Origin: an uncultured Oscillospiraceae bacterium
GTDB lineage: Bacteria > Bacillota > Clostridia > Oscillospirales > Oscillospiraceae
Direction: 5' to 3'
Length of the DNA: 64,000 bases
NCBI GenBank assembly: GCA_934591895.1
Contig: CAKTPP010000005.1
Location: 62,001-126,000, forward strand
Position 1 is the first letter of the stretch, and every line of letters starts with the position of its first letter. The position numbers and the translations under genes are program-made. A model generated the notes under the pieces. It worked only from the letters and a program-made list of their open reading frames with translations. It searched no databases and had not been told where the DNA came from. Positions 6,542 through 14,686 of the stretch are shown here, one piece after another.

Positions 6542-8380
6542 ATGGATCAGCGATTGGAACGCATCCTGCCGCGCGTGCAGAAGCCCGCGCGCTATACCGG
6601 CGGCGAATACCGCCAGATCATCAAGGACAAGGCGGAGGTGGACCTGCGCCTCGCTTTTTGCTTCCCGGATATTTATGAGATCGGCATGTCGAACATCGGC
6701 ATGCGCATCCTCTATGCCACGATGAACCGGATGCCCGGCGTCTGGTGTGAGCGTGTGTTTGCCCCGTGGGGCGATATGGAGCAGGAGATGCGCAAGGCCG
6801 GCATCCCGCTCTACGCGCTCGAGAGCGGCGACCCCGTGAGCGATTTTGACGTCGTGGCGTTTTCCCTCGGCTATGAGATGGCGTACCCCGCCGTGCTCAA
6901 TATGCTCGACCTTGCCGGCATCCCGCTGCGCAGCGCCGACCGGCCGGAGCTGACGCCGCTGGTCATGGCGGGCGGCACGGCGTGCAGCAATCCCGAGCCG
7001 ATGGCGCCATTTTTCGACCTCATGATCATCGGCGAGGGCGAGGAGGTCAACAATGAGGTGCTCGAGCTGTTCCGGCAGGCGCGCAAGTCCGGCTGGAGCA
7101 AGACGCAGTTTCTCGAGGCGGCGGCAAAAATCCAGGGCGTGCTCATCCCGTCGTTTTATGTCCCGCACTGGAATCCGGACGGCACGCTGCACGACCTGAC
7201 GCCGACGCACGGCGCGCCCGCGCGCGTGACCAAGCGCATTATTCAGGATCTTGACGCCTGCTATTATCCGACCGATCCCATCGTACCGAGCACGGAGATC
7301 GTGCACGACCGCGTGAATGTGGAGCTCTTTCGCGGCTGTATCCGCGGCTGCCGCTTCTGTCAGGCGGGGTACGTCTATCGTCCGGTGCGTCCGCGCAAGC
7401 CCGAGACGATCGTCCGGCTCGGGATCGAGTCGTTCAAAAACACCGGCTATCAGGAGGCGACGCTGCTGTCGCTCTCGAGCAGCGATTACCGCCCGCTCGA
7501 CGAGGTGTGCGACGGCCTGCTTGCCTACTGTGAACCGCGCAGCATGAGTCTGGCGCTGCCGTCGCTGCGCGCGGACAATTTCTCGATGGACATCATGAGC
7601 CGCCTGCAGAAGGTGCGCAAGGGCGGCCTGACCTTTGCGCCCGAGGCCGGTACGCAGCGCCTGCGCGACGCGATCAACAAAAACGTGCGCGAGGAGGATC
7701 TGCTCCATTCCTGCCGCGTCGCCTTCGAGGGCGGCTGGAACGGCATCAAGCTCTATTTCATGCTCGGCCTGCCGACGGAGACGGATGAGGACGTGCTCGG
7801 CATCGCGGAGCTGGCCAATCAGGTGCTGCACACATGGCGCATGTACGCGACGAATAAGGCGCGCGGCGTGCGCATCACGGTCAGCACGTCCTGCTTTGTG
7901 CCGAAGCCGCACAGCCCCTTCCAGTGGGAGCGGCAGGTGACGATGGAGGAGTACAAGCGCAAGGTCAATCTCCTGCGTGAAAACATCAAGGCCAAGAACG
8001 TGACCTACAACTGGCACGATCCGGACACGAGCTTCATCGAGGCCGTGCTCTCGCGCGGCGACCGGCGCATTGCCGACGTGATCGAGGAGGTCTGGCGCCG
8101 CGGCGGCAAGCTTGAGGCGTGGAGCGATTACTTCTCGTTCGAGCGCTGGATGTCCGCCATGGACGCCTGCGGTGTCGATCCGATGCGCTACGCCTGCCGC
8201 GAGCGCGGCAAGGATGAGTTCCTGCCGTGGGACATCGTGGATATGGGCGTGCGCCGCGCGCACCTGTGGCACGAGCGTGAGCAGGCGTATCAGGCCGAGC
8301 TCTCGCCCGACTGCCGCAGGCAGTGCACCGGCTGCGGTGCGCTCTCACTCATGACGGAAGGGGGCAAGTGCGATGCCTGA
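6542..8380 (+). CDS. TIGR03960-type B12-binding/radical SAM protein
   Basis: 612 residues. The N-terminal third fits the cobalamin-binding-like part of this family. The radical SAM cluster motif CxxxCxxC is at C266, C270 and C273 (CIRGCRFC), followed by the TIM-barrel region. The family is widespread in Clostridia, usually next to or fused with the TIGR03936 protein found directly downstream here, and often near ribosome genes as here (rplS). The function is not established; the position suggests tRNA or rRNA modification. AGGAG with 6-nt spacing supports the start. Confidence 0.88.
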   Translation: MDQRLERILPRVQKPARYTGGEYRQIIKDKAEVDLRLAFCFPDIYEIGMSNIGMRILYATMNRMPGVWCERVFAPWGDMEQEMRKAGIPLYALESGDPVSDFDVVAFSLGYEMAYPAVLNMLDLAGIPLRSADRPELTPLVMAGGTACSNPEPMAPFFDLMIIGEGEEVNNEVLELFRQARKSGWSKTQFLEAAAKIQGVLIPSFYVPHWNPDGTLHDLTPTHGAPARVTKRIIQDLDACYYPTDPIVPSTEIVHDRVNVELFRGCIRGCRFCQAGYVYRPVRPRKPETIVRLGIESFKNTGYQEATLLSLSSSDYRPLDEVCDGLLAYCEPRSMSLALPSLRADNFSMDIMSRLQKVRKGGLTFAPEAGTQRLRDAINKNVREEDLLHSCRVAFEGGWNGIKLYFMLGLPTETDEDVLGIAELANQVLHTWRMYATNKARGVRITVSTSCFVPKPHSPFQWERQVTMEEYKRKVNLLRENIKAKNVTYNWHDPDTSFIEAVLSRGDRRIADVIEEVWRRGGKLEAWSDYFSFERWMSAMDACGVDPMRYACRERGKDEFLPWDIVDMGVRRAHLWHEREQAYQAELSPDCRRQCTGCGALSLMTEGGKCDA

Positions 8381-9035
8381 AAAGCTCAGACTGCGGTTTG
8401 AAAAGACCGGCCGCGCGATCTATATCTCGCATCTTGACCTCATGCGCACGATGCAGCGCGTGTTTCTGCGCGCCGACTGCCCGCTGAAGTACTCTGAGGG
8501 CTTTAACCCCCACGCGCTCATTTCCATCCTGCTGCCGCTGTCCGTCGGCGTGGGGAGCGTGTGCGAGCTGATGGATTTTCAGCTGCGTGAGGACGTGGAT
8601 CTCGCTGCACTTCCCGGGCGGCTCACGGCGGTCATGCCCGAGGGCATCCGCGCGCTCGAGGCATATCCGGCCGGACGCAAGGTGCGTGAGCTCAAGTGGC
8701 TGCGCGTGACCGGCCGCTATGAATATGACCATGCAGAGCCCGCAGAAATGGCGCAAAAGCTCAGCGCGTTCTATGCGCGCGATGCCATCGTCATCACCCG
8801 CAAGACCAAGCGCGGGGAGGGGCAGATGGACATCGCGCCCGCGATCGCGCAGCTGCACATCCGACCGGAGGAGACATGCGTGACGGTCGAGGCCGTTATC
8901 TCCGCGCAGGAGCCGACGCTCAATCCCGACCATCTCGTCGCGGCGCTGCAGCAGCTCGCGCCGGAGCTGGCGCCGGATTTCGCGGCCTTTACCCGTCAGG
9001 AGGTTTATACGGAAGATATGCAAATTTTCCGCTGA
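8373..9035 (+). CDS. TIGR03936/DUF2344 radical SAM-associated protein
   Basis: 220 residues, overlapping the radical SAM gene by 8 nt. The start region (LRLRFEKTGRAIYISHLD) and the EGFNPHA segment are hallmarks of DUF2344. In other species this domain is fused to the C-terminus of the TIGR03960 protein, so the two probably act as one complex. The last codons run into the promoter of rplS. No enzyme motif of its own is visible. Confidence 0.88.
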   Translation: MPEKLRLRFEKTGRAIYISHLDLMRTMQRVFLRADCPLKYSEGFNPHALISILLPLSVGVGSVCELMDFQLREDVDLAALPGRLTAVMPEGIRALEAYPAGRKVRELKWLRVTGRYEYDHAEPAEMAQKLSAFYARDAIVITRKTKRGEGQMDIAPAIAQLHIRPEETCVTVEAVISAQEPTLNPDHLVAALQQLAPELAPDFAAFTRQEVYTEDMQIFR

Positions 9036-9041
9036 AAACAC

Positions 9042-9070
9042 TTGCAATCGTGCAATAGATGTGCTATTAT
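9042..9070 (+). promoter_or_regulatory. promoter of rplS
   Basis: TTGCAA (9042-9047), 17-bp spacer, TATTAT (9065-9070). It starts a leader of about 97 nt before the rplS start codon. Confidence 0.65.
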
Positions 9071-9077
9071 CTTATGG

Positions 9078-9166
9078 CTTGTGCGAAACGTTGTTTCGCA
9101 AGATAACGACGGTCCGCTGCCGGGACCGGCTCTGTCCACCGGTATGAACGTCTGATAAAGGAAGGA
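9078..9166 (+). promoter_or_regulatory. structured rplS leader (possible L19 autoregulatory leader)
   Basis: A perfect 8-bp hairpin TGCGAAAC/GTTTCGCA (9082-9100) is followed by GGTCC (9111-9115) pairing with GGACC seven bases later, and a weaker CCGG/CCGG helix. An L19 leader is known upstream of rplS in Firmicutes; whether this is the same RNA needs a covariance-model search. Confidence 0.4.
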
Positions 9167-9173
9167 TTTCATT

Positions 9174-9515
9174 ATGGATCTCATCAAAACTCTGACCGAG
9201 CAGTACATGAAACCGGAGCTGCCGGCCATGCGCGTCGGCGACACCGTGCGTGTCACTGTCCGCGTCAACGAGGGCAACCGTGAGCGTACGCAGGCCTTCG
9301 AGGGCACCATCATCGCCAAGAAGCACGGCGGCATCAACGAGACGATCACCGTCCGCCGCATCTCCTACGGTGTCGGCTGCGAGAAGGTTTTCCCGGTGCA
9401 CTCTCCCACGATCGTGTCCGTCGATACCGTTCGCCGCGGCAAAGTCCGCAGAGCCAAGCTGTACTACCTGCGCGACCGCGTGGGCAAGAGAGCCAAGGTC
9501 AAAGAGCTTATCTAA
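9174..9515 (+). CDS. rplS: 50S ribosomal protein L19
   Basis: 113 residues, the usual length. Family features include MRVGDTVRV, EGNRERTQAFEG, the ETITVRR segment and the basic C-terminus VGKRAKVKEL. L19 sits at the 30S-50S interface. It has its own promoter and structured leader, an AAGGAAGG-type ribosome binding site, and a strong terminator directly after the stop, so it forms a single-gene transcript. Confidence 0.98.
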   Translation: MDLIKTLTEQYMKPELPAMRVGDTVRVTVRVNEGNRERTQAFEGTIIAKKHGGINETITVRRISYGVGCEKVFPVHSPTIVSVDTVRRGKVRRAKLYYLRDRVGKRAKVKELI

Positions 9516-9524
9516 GTGGATACC

Positions 9525-9559
9525 GCAAAAAAGAGGCTTCGGCCTCTTTTTTGCATTTT
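9525..9559 (+). terminator. rplS intrinsic terminator
   Basis: GCAAAAAAGAGGC pairs with GCCTCTTTTTTGC around a TTCG tetraloop (9525-9554). The 3' arm itself supplies the T-run. Confidence 0.9.
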
Positions 9560-9606
9560 CGGGGCAGTTTTGCGGTATGGTGTGAAAAGAATTCACACAA
9601 TTTTAG

Positions 9607-9636
9607 TTGCCGAAAACGGGTCTGAGCGTGTATAAT
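9607..9636 (+). promoter_or_regulatory. promoter of lepB operon
   Basis: TTGCCG (9607-9612), 18-bp spacer, consensus TATAAT (9631-9636), 37 nt before the lepB start codon. Confidence 0.6.
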
Positions 9637-9672
9637 ATAGTTTACGAATTTTTGACACCGAGGTATTGAGAA

Positions 9673-10221
9673 ATGGACAGCAAAAATCCGAACGGCGCCA
9701 ATGCCCGCGCCGAAGTGTATGACTGGATCCAGTGCATCATCTTTGCGCTGGTTTTCTGCGTGCTGCTGTTTGTGTTTGGCGCGCGCATGGTCAACGTCGT
9801 CGGACACTCCATGGTGCCGACGCTTGAGCAAAACGACAAGGTCATTATCTCCAACCTGTTTTATCACCCCAAGCAGGGGGACATCGTTGTGCTGCGCAAG
9901 CAGACGCTTATGGAAGAGCCCATCGTCAAGCGCATCATCGCGACCGAGGGGCAGACTGTGGACATCGACTTTGACGACGGTGTCGTCTATGTGGACGGCA
10001 AGGCGCTCGACGAGCCGTATGTGAATGCGCCCGTGCACGACCGGGAAAACTTTGAGGGCAAGATCACAGTGCCGAAAGGCAGCGTGTTCGTCATGGGTGA
10101 CAACCGCAACGCCTCCACTGACAGCCGCGATGCGCGCCTCGGCTGTGTGGACACACGCTATATCATGGGCAGGGTGTATTTTACGCTCTTCCCGGTCAAG
10201 AATATCGGAGTTGTGAAATAA
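9673..10221 (+). CDS. lepB: type I signal peptidase
   Basis: 182 residues with one N-terminal transmembrane helix (about 18-38), the single-helix form typical of Gram-positive SipS. The catalytic Ser is S46 in GHSMVPTL and the general base is K86 in VKRII. The box MGDNRNASTDSRD follows. It cleaves signal peptides on the outer face of the membrane. It is the first gene of an apparent lepB-rbgA-rnhB-yraN unit; rbgA starts 2 nt after its stop. Confidence 0.96.
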   Translation: MDSKNPNGANARAEVYDWIQCIIFALVFCVLLFVFGARMVNVVGHSMVPTLEQNDKVIISNLFYHPKQGDIVVLRKQTLMEEPIVKRIIATEGQTVDIDFDDGVVYVDGKALDEPYVNAPVHDRENFEGKITVPKGSVFVMGDNRNASTDSRDARLGCVDTRYIMGRVYFTLFPVKNIGVVK

Positions 10222-10222
10222 C

Positions 10223-11101
10223 ATGGCGCAGGATTTTGAAAAACTGAACATTCAGTGGTTCCCGGGGCATATGACTAAGGCGCAGCGCATGATCGAGGAG
10301 CACATGAAGCAGGTCGACGCCGTGTGCGAGATCCTCGACGCGCGCATCCCGATGGCGAGCCGCAACCCGGACATCGACCGGCTCGCGGGCGATAAGCCCC
10401 GCATCGTCGTGCTCAACCGCACCGACCTTGCCGACCCGAAGGCGACGGCGCGGTGGCGCGCCGCCTTTCAGCGGCAGGGCATGACCGTGCTCGAGACCGA
10501 CAGCCGCAGCGGCAAGGGCGTCAACGGCTTTTCCGGCGCGGTGCGCACGGCGCTGCACGATAAGATCGAGGCGTATGCCGCCAAGGGGCAGGTCGGGCGT
10601 GCGATGCGCGTCATGGTGCTGGGCATCCCGAACGTGGGAAAATCCACATTTATCAATAAGGTGGCGCGCCGCAAGGCAGCCGCCGCCGGTGACCGGCCGG
10701 GCGTCACGCGCGGAAAGCAGTGGATCACGGTCGATCAGGGGCTGGAGCTCCTGGACACGCCGGGCATCCTCTGGCCGCGCTTTGACAGTCAGGAGGTCGG
10801 CGAGCTGCTGGCCATCACCGGCGCGATCAAGGCCGAGGTGCTCGACCGCGAGACGCTGGCGGCAAACTTCATGCTCCGGCTCGCGCGGTATTATCCCGAT
10901 GCTGTGGAGCAGCGCTACAAGTTCCGCCCGGACGCCGCGCGCAGCGGCTTCGAGCTGCTGGAGCAGGCGGCGAAAAAGCGCGGCTTTCTCATCTCCGGCG
11001 GGGAGTATGACCTTGAGCGCATGGCGGGCGTGCTGCTGGATGAATACCGCGGCGGCAAGCTCGGCCGCATCACGCTCGAGATGCCGGAGGCGGAAGCATG
11101 A
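10223..11101 (+). CDS. rbgA: ribosome biogenesis GTPase RbgA (YlqF)
   Basis: 292 residues with the circularly permuted GTPase order: G4 (NRTD) at about residue 75, then G1 (GIPNVGKST) at about 135, then G3 (DTPG) at about 179. The N-terminal WFPGHM motif is typical of YlqF. RbgA is needed for late 50S subunit assembly. It follows lepB by one base and is ATGA-coupled to rnhB, an order common in Firmicutes. Confidence 0.96.
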   Translation: MAQDFEKLNIQWFPGHMTKAQRMIEEHMKQVDAVCEILDARIPMASRNPDIDRLAGDKPRIVVLNRTDLADPKATARWRAAFQRQGMTVLETDSRSGKGVNGFSGAVRTALHDKIEAYAAKGQVGRAMRVMVLGIPNVGKSTFINKVARRKAAAAGDRPGVTRGKQWITVDQGLELLDTPGILWPRFDSQEVGELLAITGAIKAEVLDRETLAANFMLRLARYYPDAVEQRYKFRPDAARSGFELLEQAAKKRGFLISGGEYDLERMAGVLLDEYRGGKLGRITLEMPEAEA

Positions 11102-11703
11102 CGCAGGTCGATTTGTGGACGCTGGAGGCAGAGCTCTGCACGCCCGACACGCAGCCGCTGTGCGGTGTAGACGAGGCCGGGCGCGGCCCGCTGGCAGGAC
11201 CCGTGTGCGCGGCGGCGGTGATGCTGCCGCCGGGACTGGTGATCCCGGGGCTGAACGACTCCAAAAAGCTCTCGGAGAAAAAGCGCGAGGCGCTCTATGA
11301 TACCATCCGCGCGCAGGCGCTCAGCTACGGCATTGCGTTTGCGACCGTGGACGAGATCGAGGAATACAACATCCTCGGCGCAACGTTTCTGGCCATGAAC
11401 CGCGCCATCGCGCAGCTTGCGCCGCAGCCGGGACTTGCGCTCATCGACGGCAACCGCAGCACCGGCATCACCGTGCCGTGCCGCTGCATCGTCGGCGGCG
11501 ACGGCAAGTGTGCCGATATCGCGGCAGCCTCCGTGCTCGCCAAGGTCACGCGTGACCGCTATATGCGCGACATGGCGCAGACCTATCCGCAGTACGGCTT
11601 CGAAAAGCACAAGGGCTACGGCACGGCGGCGCATTACGCCGCCATCCGGGAATATGGGGCGTGCCCCATCCACCGGCCGTCGTTCCTGAAGAAGATGCAC
11701 TGA
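11098..11703 (+). CDS. rnhB: ribonuclease HII
   Basis: 201 residues, normal length. The active-site motif GVDEAGRG starts at residue 23, with D25 and E26 as metal ligands, and SVLAKVTRD and the KGYGT motif follow. It cleaves RNA in RNA-DNA hybrids and at misincorporated ribonucleotides. ATGA overlap with rbgA and 1-nt spacing to yraN indicate one operon. Confidence 0.97.
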   Translation: MTQVDLWTLEAELCTPDTQPLCGVDEAGRGPLAGPVCAAAVMLPPGLVIPGLNDSKKLSEKKREALYDTIRAQALSYGIAFATVDEIEEYNILGATFLAMNRAIAQLAPQPGLALIDGNRSTGITVPCRCIVGGDGKCADIAAASVLAKVTRDRYMRDMAQTYPQYGFEKHKGYGTAAHYAAIREYGACPIHRPSFLKKMH

Positions 11704-11704
11704 C

Positions 11705-12076
11705 ATGGCCGGTGCAGTCAGGGGAACGCGCGGCGCGTGGGGCGAGGATTACGCGGCGGCCTATCTGCGCCGGCACGGGTACCGCATCCTCGCGCGCAAC
11801 TACAGCTGCCGCTTCGGCGAGATCGACATCATCGCCTCCGACCGGCGCTATGTCGTGTTCGTGGAGGTGAAGCTGCGCGCGTCCGACCGGTTCGTGCGCG
11901 CGGGCGCATATGTGACGCCGGCAAAGCAGACGCGCATCCGCACGGCGGCGTCACTTTGGCTGGCGGAGCATGAGACGCCGCTGCAGCCGCGCTTTGACGT
12001 GATCGAGATCTACGGCGATGCGGATACCCCGCGCAGCCAGCGCAGGATCAATCAGATAGAAAATGCATTTGAATAA
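11705..12076 (+). CDS. YraN/UPF0102 family nuclease-like protein
   Basis: 123 residues. It has the family pattern GxxGEdyAaaYL at the N-terminus, then ILARNY, GEIDIIA and FVEVKLR, which form a restriction-endonuclease-like core (E-D-ExK). The molecular role is not established; it is often beside rnhB, as here. It ends 13 nt before the thrC start codon, so thrC may be co-transcribed. Confidence 0.93.
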   Translation: MAGAVRGTRGAWGEDYAAAYLRRHGYRILARNYSCRFGEIDIIASDRRYVVFVEVKLRASDRFVRAGAYVTPAKQTRIRTAASLWLAEHETPLQPRFDVIEIYGDADTPRSQRRINQIENAFE

Positions 12077-12089
12077 CGAGGAATCGGAT

Positions 12090-13571
12090 ATGAATTATTT
12101 CAGCACAAGAGACCATCAGCACATTGTTTCCGCCGCGCAGGCGATCGCCTGCGGCCTTGCGCCCGACGGCGGCCTGTTTGTGCCGGAGTCGCTGCCGGAG
12201 GTGTCCGCGCAGCAGCTTCAGGCGCTGTGCGGCCTGACGTATCAGCAGCGCGCCGTCGAGATCATGCGCCCGTTTTTGAGCGAATTTTCTGACGCAGAGC
12301 TCACGCAGTTTGCCGCCGCGGCCTACGGCAGCCAGTTTGACGATGCGGCCGTTGCGCCGGTGCACCGGCTCGATGACACCACCGCGTTTCTCGAGCTCTG
12401 GCACGGGCCGACCTGCGCGTTCAAGGACATGGCGCTGCAGATCCTGCCGTACCTGCTCACGGCGAGCCTGAAAAAGTGCGGCGAGCAGCGGCAGGTGTGC
12501 ATTCTCGTCGCCACCTCGGGCGATACCGGCAAGGCCGCCCTGCAGGGCTTCGCCGATGTGCCGGGTACGAAGATCCTCGTGTTTTATCCCTACAGCGGCG
12601 TGTCGGAGATCCAGCGCCTGCAGATGGTCACGCAGACCGGCGATAACGTCGCGGTCAGCGCGGTGCGCGGCAACTTTGACGACGCGCAGACCGGCGTCAA
12701 GCAGATCTTCAGCGACAGGGCGTTTGCCGATGCGCTCTCGCAGCGCGGCTGGTTTCTGTCCTCCGCAAACTCCATCAACTGGGGGCGGCTGCTGCCGCAG
12801 ATTGTCTATTATTTCTCGGCGTACTGCGATGCCGTCAACGGCGGCATGATCGCAATGGGCGACCGGCTCAACTTTGTCGTGCCGACCGGCAACTTCGGCG
12901 ACATTCTTGCCGGCTGGTATGCAAAGCAGATGGGTCTGCCGGTGGGCAAGCTCGTCTGCGCGTCCAACGCCAACAACGTGCTCACGGACTTCATCCGCAC
13001 CGGCACGTATGATAAAAACCGCCCGTTTCACACCACGGCGTCCCCGTCGATGGACATCCTCGTGTCGAGCAACCTTGAGCGGCTGCTCTATTCGCTCTGC
13101 GGCAGCGACACGGAGGTCGCGGGCTATATGCAGCGGCTGCGCGAGCAGGGGTGCTATACGGTCTCTGACGAACTCAAGTCAAAGATCCAGGCGACGTTTG
13201 CCGGCGGCTTCTGCAACGACATCCAGACGCGCGAGAAGATCGGCCACGCGTGGCGCGACCACCGTTATCTGATCGACACGCATACTGCCGTCGCCTACCA
13301 CGTGCTCGACGAGTACCGCCGCGAGACCGGCGATGCCGCTCCGGCAGTCGTCGTGTCCACGGCCAGCCCCTTCAAGTTCTGCGATCAGGTGCTGCGCGGC
13401 ATCGGCGGCACGGCCGACGCCTTCGGCCCGGCGCTGATCCGCCGCCTGTCGTGCGAGACGCGCCTTGACGCGCCCGCGCCGCTGACCGGTCTCGATGCGC
13501 GTACGGTGCGCTTCGGCGGCTGCGTGGATCAGGCGCAGATGCTGCACACGGTGGACGAATTTCTGAGATAA
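12090..13571 (+). CDS. thrC: threonine synthase
   Basis: 493 residues, fold-type II PLP enzyme. The PLP lysine is K112 in GPTCAFKDMA. Other family segments are SGDTGKAAL and PTGNFGD. It converts O-phospho-L-homoserine to threonine. ATG 12090 is chosen for its GAGGAA site; an ATG 27 nt upstream overlaps yraN. No other threonine genes are in view. A 9-bp hairpin follows the stop. Confidence 0.96.
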   Translation: MNYFSTRDHQHIVSAAQAIACGLAPDGGLFVPESLPEVSAQQLQALCGLTYQQRAVEIMRPFLSEFSDAELTQFAAAAYGSQFDDAAVAPVHRLDDTTAFLELWHGPTCAFKDMALQILPYLLTASLKKCGEQRQVCILVATSGDTGKAALQGFADVPGTKILVFYPYSGVSEIQRLQMVTQTGDNVAVSAVRGNFDDAQTGVKQIFSDRAFADALSQRGWFLSSANSINWGRLLPQIVYYFSAYCDAVNGGMIAMGDRLNFVVPTGNFGDILAGWYAKQMGLPVGKLVCASNANNVLTDFIRTGTYDKNRPFHTTASPSMDILVSSNLERLLYSLCGSDTEVAGYMQRLREQGCYTVSDELKSKIQATFAGGFCNDIQTREKIGHAWRDHRYLIDTHTAVAYHVLDEYRRETGDAAPAVVVSTASPFKFCDQVLRGIGGTADAFGPALIRRLSCETRLDAPAPLTGLDARTVRFGGCVDQAQMLHTVDEFLR

Positions 13572-13585
13572 CGGCGGAATATGTA

Positions 13586-13607
13586 ACGGACGGGGCTACC
13601 CGTCCGT
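13586..13607. terminator. hairpin between thrC and DUF1540 gene
   Basis: A perfect 9-bp stem, ACGGACGGG with CCCGTCCGT, and a GCTA loop lie between convergent genes. No T-run on either side, so efficiency is uncertain. Confidence 0.55.
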
Positions 13608-13611
13608 CGGG

Positions 13612-13800
13612 TCAGAACGCCGCGCTGCCTTTCTTAGTGAAGGTGCTGCAGAACGTCTCATCCTTGCAGGAACAGGTGCCCTGCGTGTTTTTGACCTGAA
13701 TGTGGCTCGCGTGGCAGCGCTTGCCGTCGGCATTGTAGGCGCAGTTGCTCACGTCGCACGCGACATTGTGCTCACAGCAGTCTTTGGTATGGTCGCTCAT
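13612..13800 (-). CDS. DUF1540 cysteine-rich small protein
   Basis: 62 residues with eight cysteines spaced as in DUF1540 (CCEHNVACDVSNC, then a C-x-C and a final C near FCSTF). A GGAGG site lies 7 nt upstream of this ATG; the longer open frame has no such site. The spacing suggests metal binding. It is divergent from the metallophosphoesterase. Members are common in spore-forming Clostridia, but the role is unknown. Confidence 0.85.
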   Translation of the reverse strand: MSDHTKDCCEHNVACDVSNCAYNADGKRCHASHIQVKNTQGTCSCKDETFCSTFTKKGSAAF

Positions 13801-13883
13801 GATCGTGCCTCCAGATCGGATTCCGGCCTTGCCGGTCGGATCTATTGTGTGCGGCGGGGCGCAAAATATACGGAGGAACGCAA

Positions 13884-14573
13884 ATGGCATTGTATGCAAT
13901 CGGCGACCTGCATCTGTCACTGGGCGCGGATAAGCCCATGGACGTGTTCGGCGGGCCGTGGGAAAACTACGTGGAAAAGCTCAGACTCGGGTTCTCGTCG
14001 CTGCATGACGAGGATGTCTGCGTGCTCTGCGGCGATCTCGCGTGGGGCATGACGATGGAGCAGGCGCTGCCGGACTTTCAGTTTATTGAGGCTTTGCCCG
14101 GGAAAAAGATCCTGCTCAAGGGCAACCACGACTTCTGGTGGAGCACGGCGAAAAAAGCGTATGATTTTTTTGCGGCGCATAACATGCACACCATGGACAT
14201 CCTGAACAATAACTGCTATTTTTACGGAGACTATGCCATCTGCGGCACGCGCGGCTGGTTTTACGAGGAGGCCAAGGGCGAGGCGCACGACCGCAAGATC
14301 ATGCTGCGCGAGGTCGGCCGGCTCGAGGCGTCGCTCAAGGCGGCGGGGGACAAGACCAAGCTCGTCTTCCTGCACTATCCGCCGAAGTATCAGGGCTATG
14401 AGTGCCCGGAGATCCTGGAGCTGCTCGATGCCTACCGCGTGCCGCTGTGCTGTTACGGGCATATCCACAGCCGCGGCTGCCGCAGCGCCTTTCAGGGAAT
14501 GTATCACGATACGGAATTCCGGCTGCTGTCGGCGGACTATATTTCCTTTTGTCCGCGCAGGATTCTCCCGTGA
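13884..14573 (+). CDS. calcineurin-like metallophosphoesterase
   Basis: 229 residues. The full metal-binding series is present: GDLHLS near residue 6, GDLAWG near 50, GNHDFWW near 80 and GHIHSR near 190. CGGAGGA precedes the ATG. Substrate is unknown; the family includes phosphodiesterases and nucleotide or phosphoprotein phosphatases. No signal peptide, so cytoplasmic. It stands alone between divergent DUF1540 and the tig promoter. Confidence 0.92.
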   Translation: MALYAIGDLHLSLGADKPMDVFGGPWENYVEKLRLGFSSLHDEDVCVLCGDLAWGMTMEQALPDFQFIEALPGKKILLKGNHDFWWSTAKKAYDFFAAHNMHTMDILNNNCYFYGDYAICGTRGWFYEEAKGEAHDRKIMLREVGRLEASLKAAGDKTKLVFLHYPPKYQGYECPEILELLDAYRVPLCCYGHIHSRGCRSAFQGMYHDTEFRLLSADYISFCPRRILP

Positions 14574-14581
14574 AACAGGTG

Positions 14582-14610
14582 TTGATTTTAGGATGTGAAT
14601 CTGTTATAGT
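14582..14610 (+). promoter_or_regulatory. promoter of tig
   Basis: TTGATT (14582-14587), 17 bp, TATAGT (14605-14610), about 77 nt ahead of the tig start codon. Confidence 0.6.
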
Positions 14611-14686
14611 ATTTAGGCATGTTCTTTCATACCATTTTTTATGTACACAAGATACCCGGCGATAAATGATTAGAGGAGGAAATCCA

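Noticed and set aside
13801..13920. Longer start for the DUF1540 gene
   Set aside because: The longer frame overlaps the upstream region of the divergent phosphoesterase and has no RBS; GGAGG selects the start at 13800.
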